Assembly (NCBI GenBank): GCA_900299215.1
Contig: OMIY01000368.1
Location: 1-48,680 of the forward strand
Direction of reading: 5' to 3'
Source: a bacterium
GTDB taxonomy: Bacteria > Bdellovibrionota_B > Oligoflexia > Oligoflexales > CAIYRB01
Length of the DNA: 48,680 bases
The notes under the pieces are model-generated. The model searched no databases. It was given only the letters and a program-made list of their open reading frames with translations, and was not told the origin of the DNA. Position numbers and translations under genes: made by a program. Shown here in pieces: positions 47,950 to 48,680 of this stretch. The first letter of the stretch is position 1. Each line of letters begins with the position of its first letter.

Positions 47950-48680
47950 ACAAAAGTCGTAAGGCGAAGACTGGCTCCGTTTTGAAAAAGCAAAAGCCGA
48001 AGTCACAAAAGAATCGCCGTCGACTTATTTCATTAAATTTTCAGTTTTTAGGATCCTTAGGAATTGTTTTTGCATTAGTCGCAGTAGGTTTGCTTTTCTT
48101 GCGGGGCACTTGGCCAAGTCTAGTATCGAAATACTTATCAGAAGCAACTGTAAATAGTTCGAAATGGCAATTTCTAGTTAGATCAAGCGATAATTCACCA
48201 ATTTCGGAAGCTTCCCAGGCATTGGTAGTCACGACGACTCGGAAAACTATTGGCGCCGGTACTCATGACGACTTACTCAAGTCGGCCAAAGCGGTTCAAA
48301 AAATCGGTATTTTTTCTGATGTGCGAATAACAAAAATATCGCCAAATCAGTTAATAATCAGCCTCATACAGCGACAACCGATGTTTTGCGTTGAAGCTGA
48401 CAAAGTCCGCCTAGTTTCCTCATTGGGGGATATTTACGGTTCAATAGATACGCGAAACGGAGATACTTGCCCCGGTCCGATACTAAGTGGTCTGTTTGAG
48501 GACAGAGTTTCTCATAATCTAAGTGACGGTCAGACTCTAATTGTGGACGACCAGACGAAATCTATGATTCAGGAAGCCTTGATGCTTTTGCAAGATGTCC
48601 AAAAAAGATCAGTAAAGATCGAGAAATTCCACGTAGAGAAGTTTCGCGGCTTTGTCGCAGAGTTAAGCTCTCAAGGCACA
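47946..48680 (+). CDS. ftsQ: Cell division protein FtsQ-like, 3'-truncated by window end
   Basis: Open frame to the window end (absent from the ORF track because it has no stop): basic N-tail, one TM (LGSLGIVFALVAVGLLFL), POTRA-like segment and FtsQ-like region; ATGA overlap with murC. Confidence 0.82.
   Translation, partial: MNKSRKAKTGSVLKKQKPKSQKNRRRLISLNFQFLGSLGIVFALVAVGLLFLRGTWPSLVSKYLSEATVNSSKWQFLVRSSDNSPISEASQALVVTTTRKTIGAGTHDDLLKSAKAVQKIGIFSDVRITKISPNQLIISLIQRQPMFCVEADKVRLVSSLGDIYGSIDTRNGDTCPGPILSGLFEDRVSHNLSDGQTLIVDDQTKSMIQEALMLLQDVQKRSVKIEKFHVEKFRGFVAELSSQGT

Noticed and set aside
1-48680. CRISPR arrays, transposases, integrases, phage genes, toxin-antitoxin or defence islands
   Set aside because: None recognised among the translated ORFs, and no regular direct repeats seen; the window is mainly core genome.

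Overview
The window is gene-dense bacterial DNA, mostly housekeeping, with a layout suggesting a delta-proteobacteria-like lineage (Bdellovibrionota/Myxococcota grade; inference only). Left to right: the 3' part of a fadB/fadJ-type gene; a PAP2 phosphatase; an FHA-GAF-HD-GYP regulator followed by an ExbB/TolQ - ExbD-like - ExbD-like - AgmX/PglI(GltG-like) module and RNase J; a nucleoside-phosphorylase-like gene, a PP2C phosphatase, an M23 peptidase and secA; then a long minus-strand run (yajC, OMP, M16 protease, sdhCAB, purSQLF, rph). This is followed by a UvrD-type helicase convergent with rpoH, a lipid kinase / AmgK-like / MurU-like operon, a LysM lipoprotein, and a dcw cell-wall/division cluster (rsmH-ftsL-ftsI-murE-murF-murD-ftsW-murC-ftsQ). 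Main points for a second look: (1) the ExbB/ExbD/ExbD/AgmX motor-like module, whose two ExbD-like subunits appear to lack the usual transmembrane Asp, next to an FHA-HD-GYP protein; (2) an in-frame TAA in purL at a position that is normally Glu; (3) a dcw cluster with overlapping genes but no mraY or murG; (4) rsmH with no in-frame ATG/GTG/TTG ahead of its conserved N-terminus, implying a CTG or other rare start. I found no CRISPR array, transposon, tRNA or rRNA. All family calls come from reading motifs in the translations; no database search was run.
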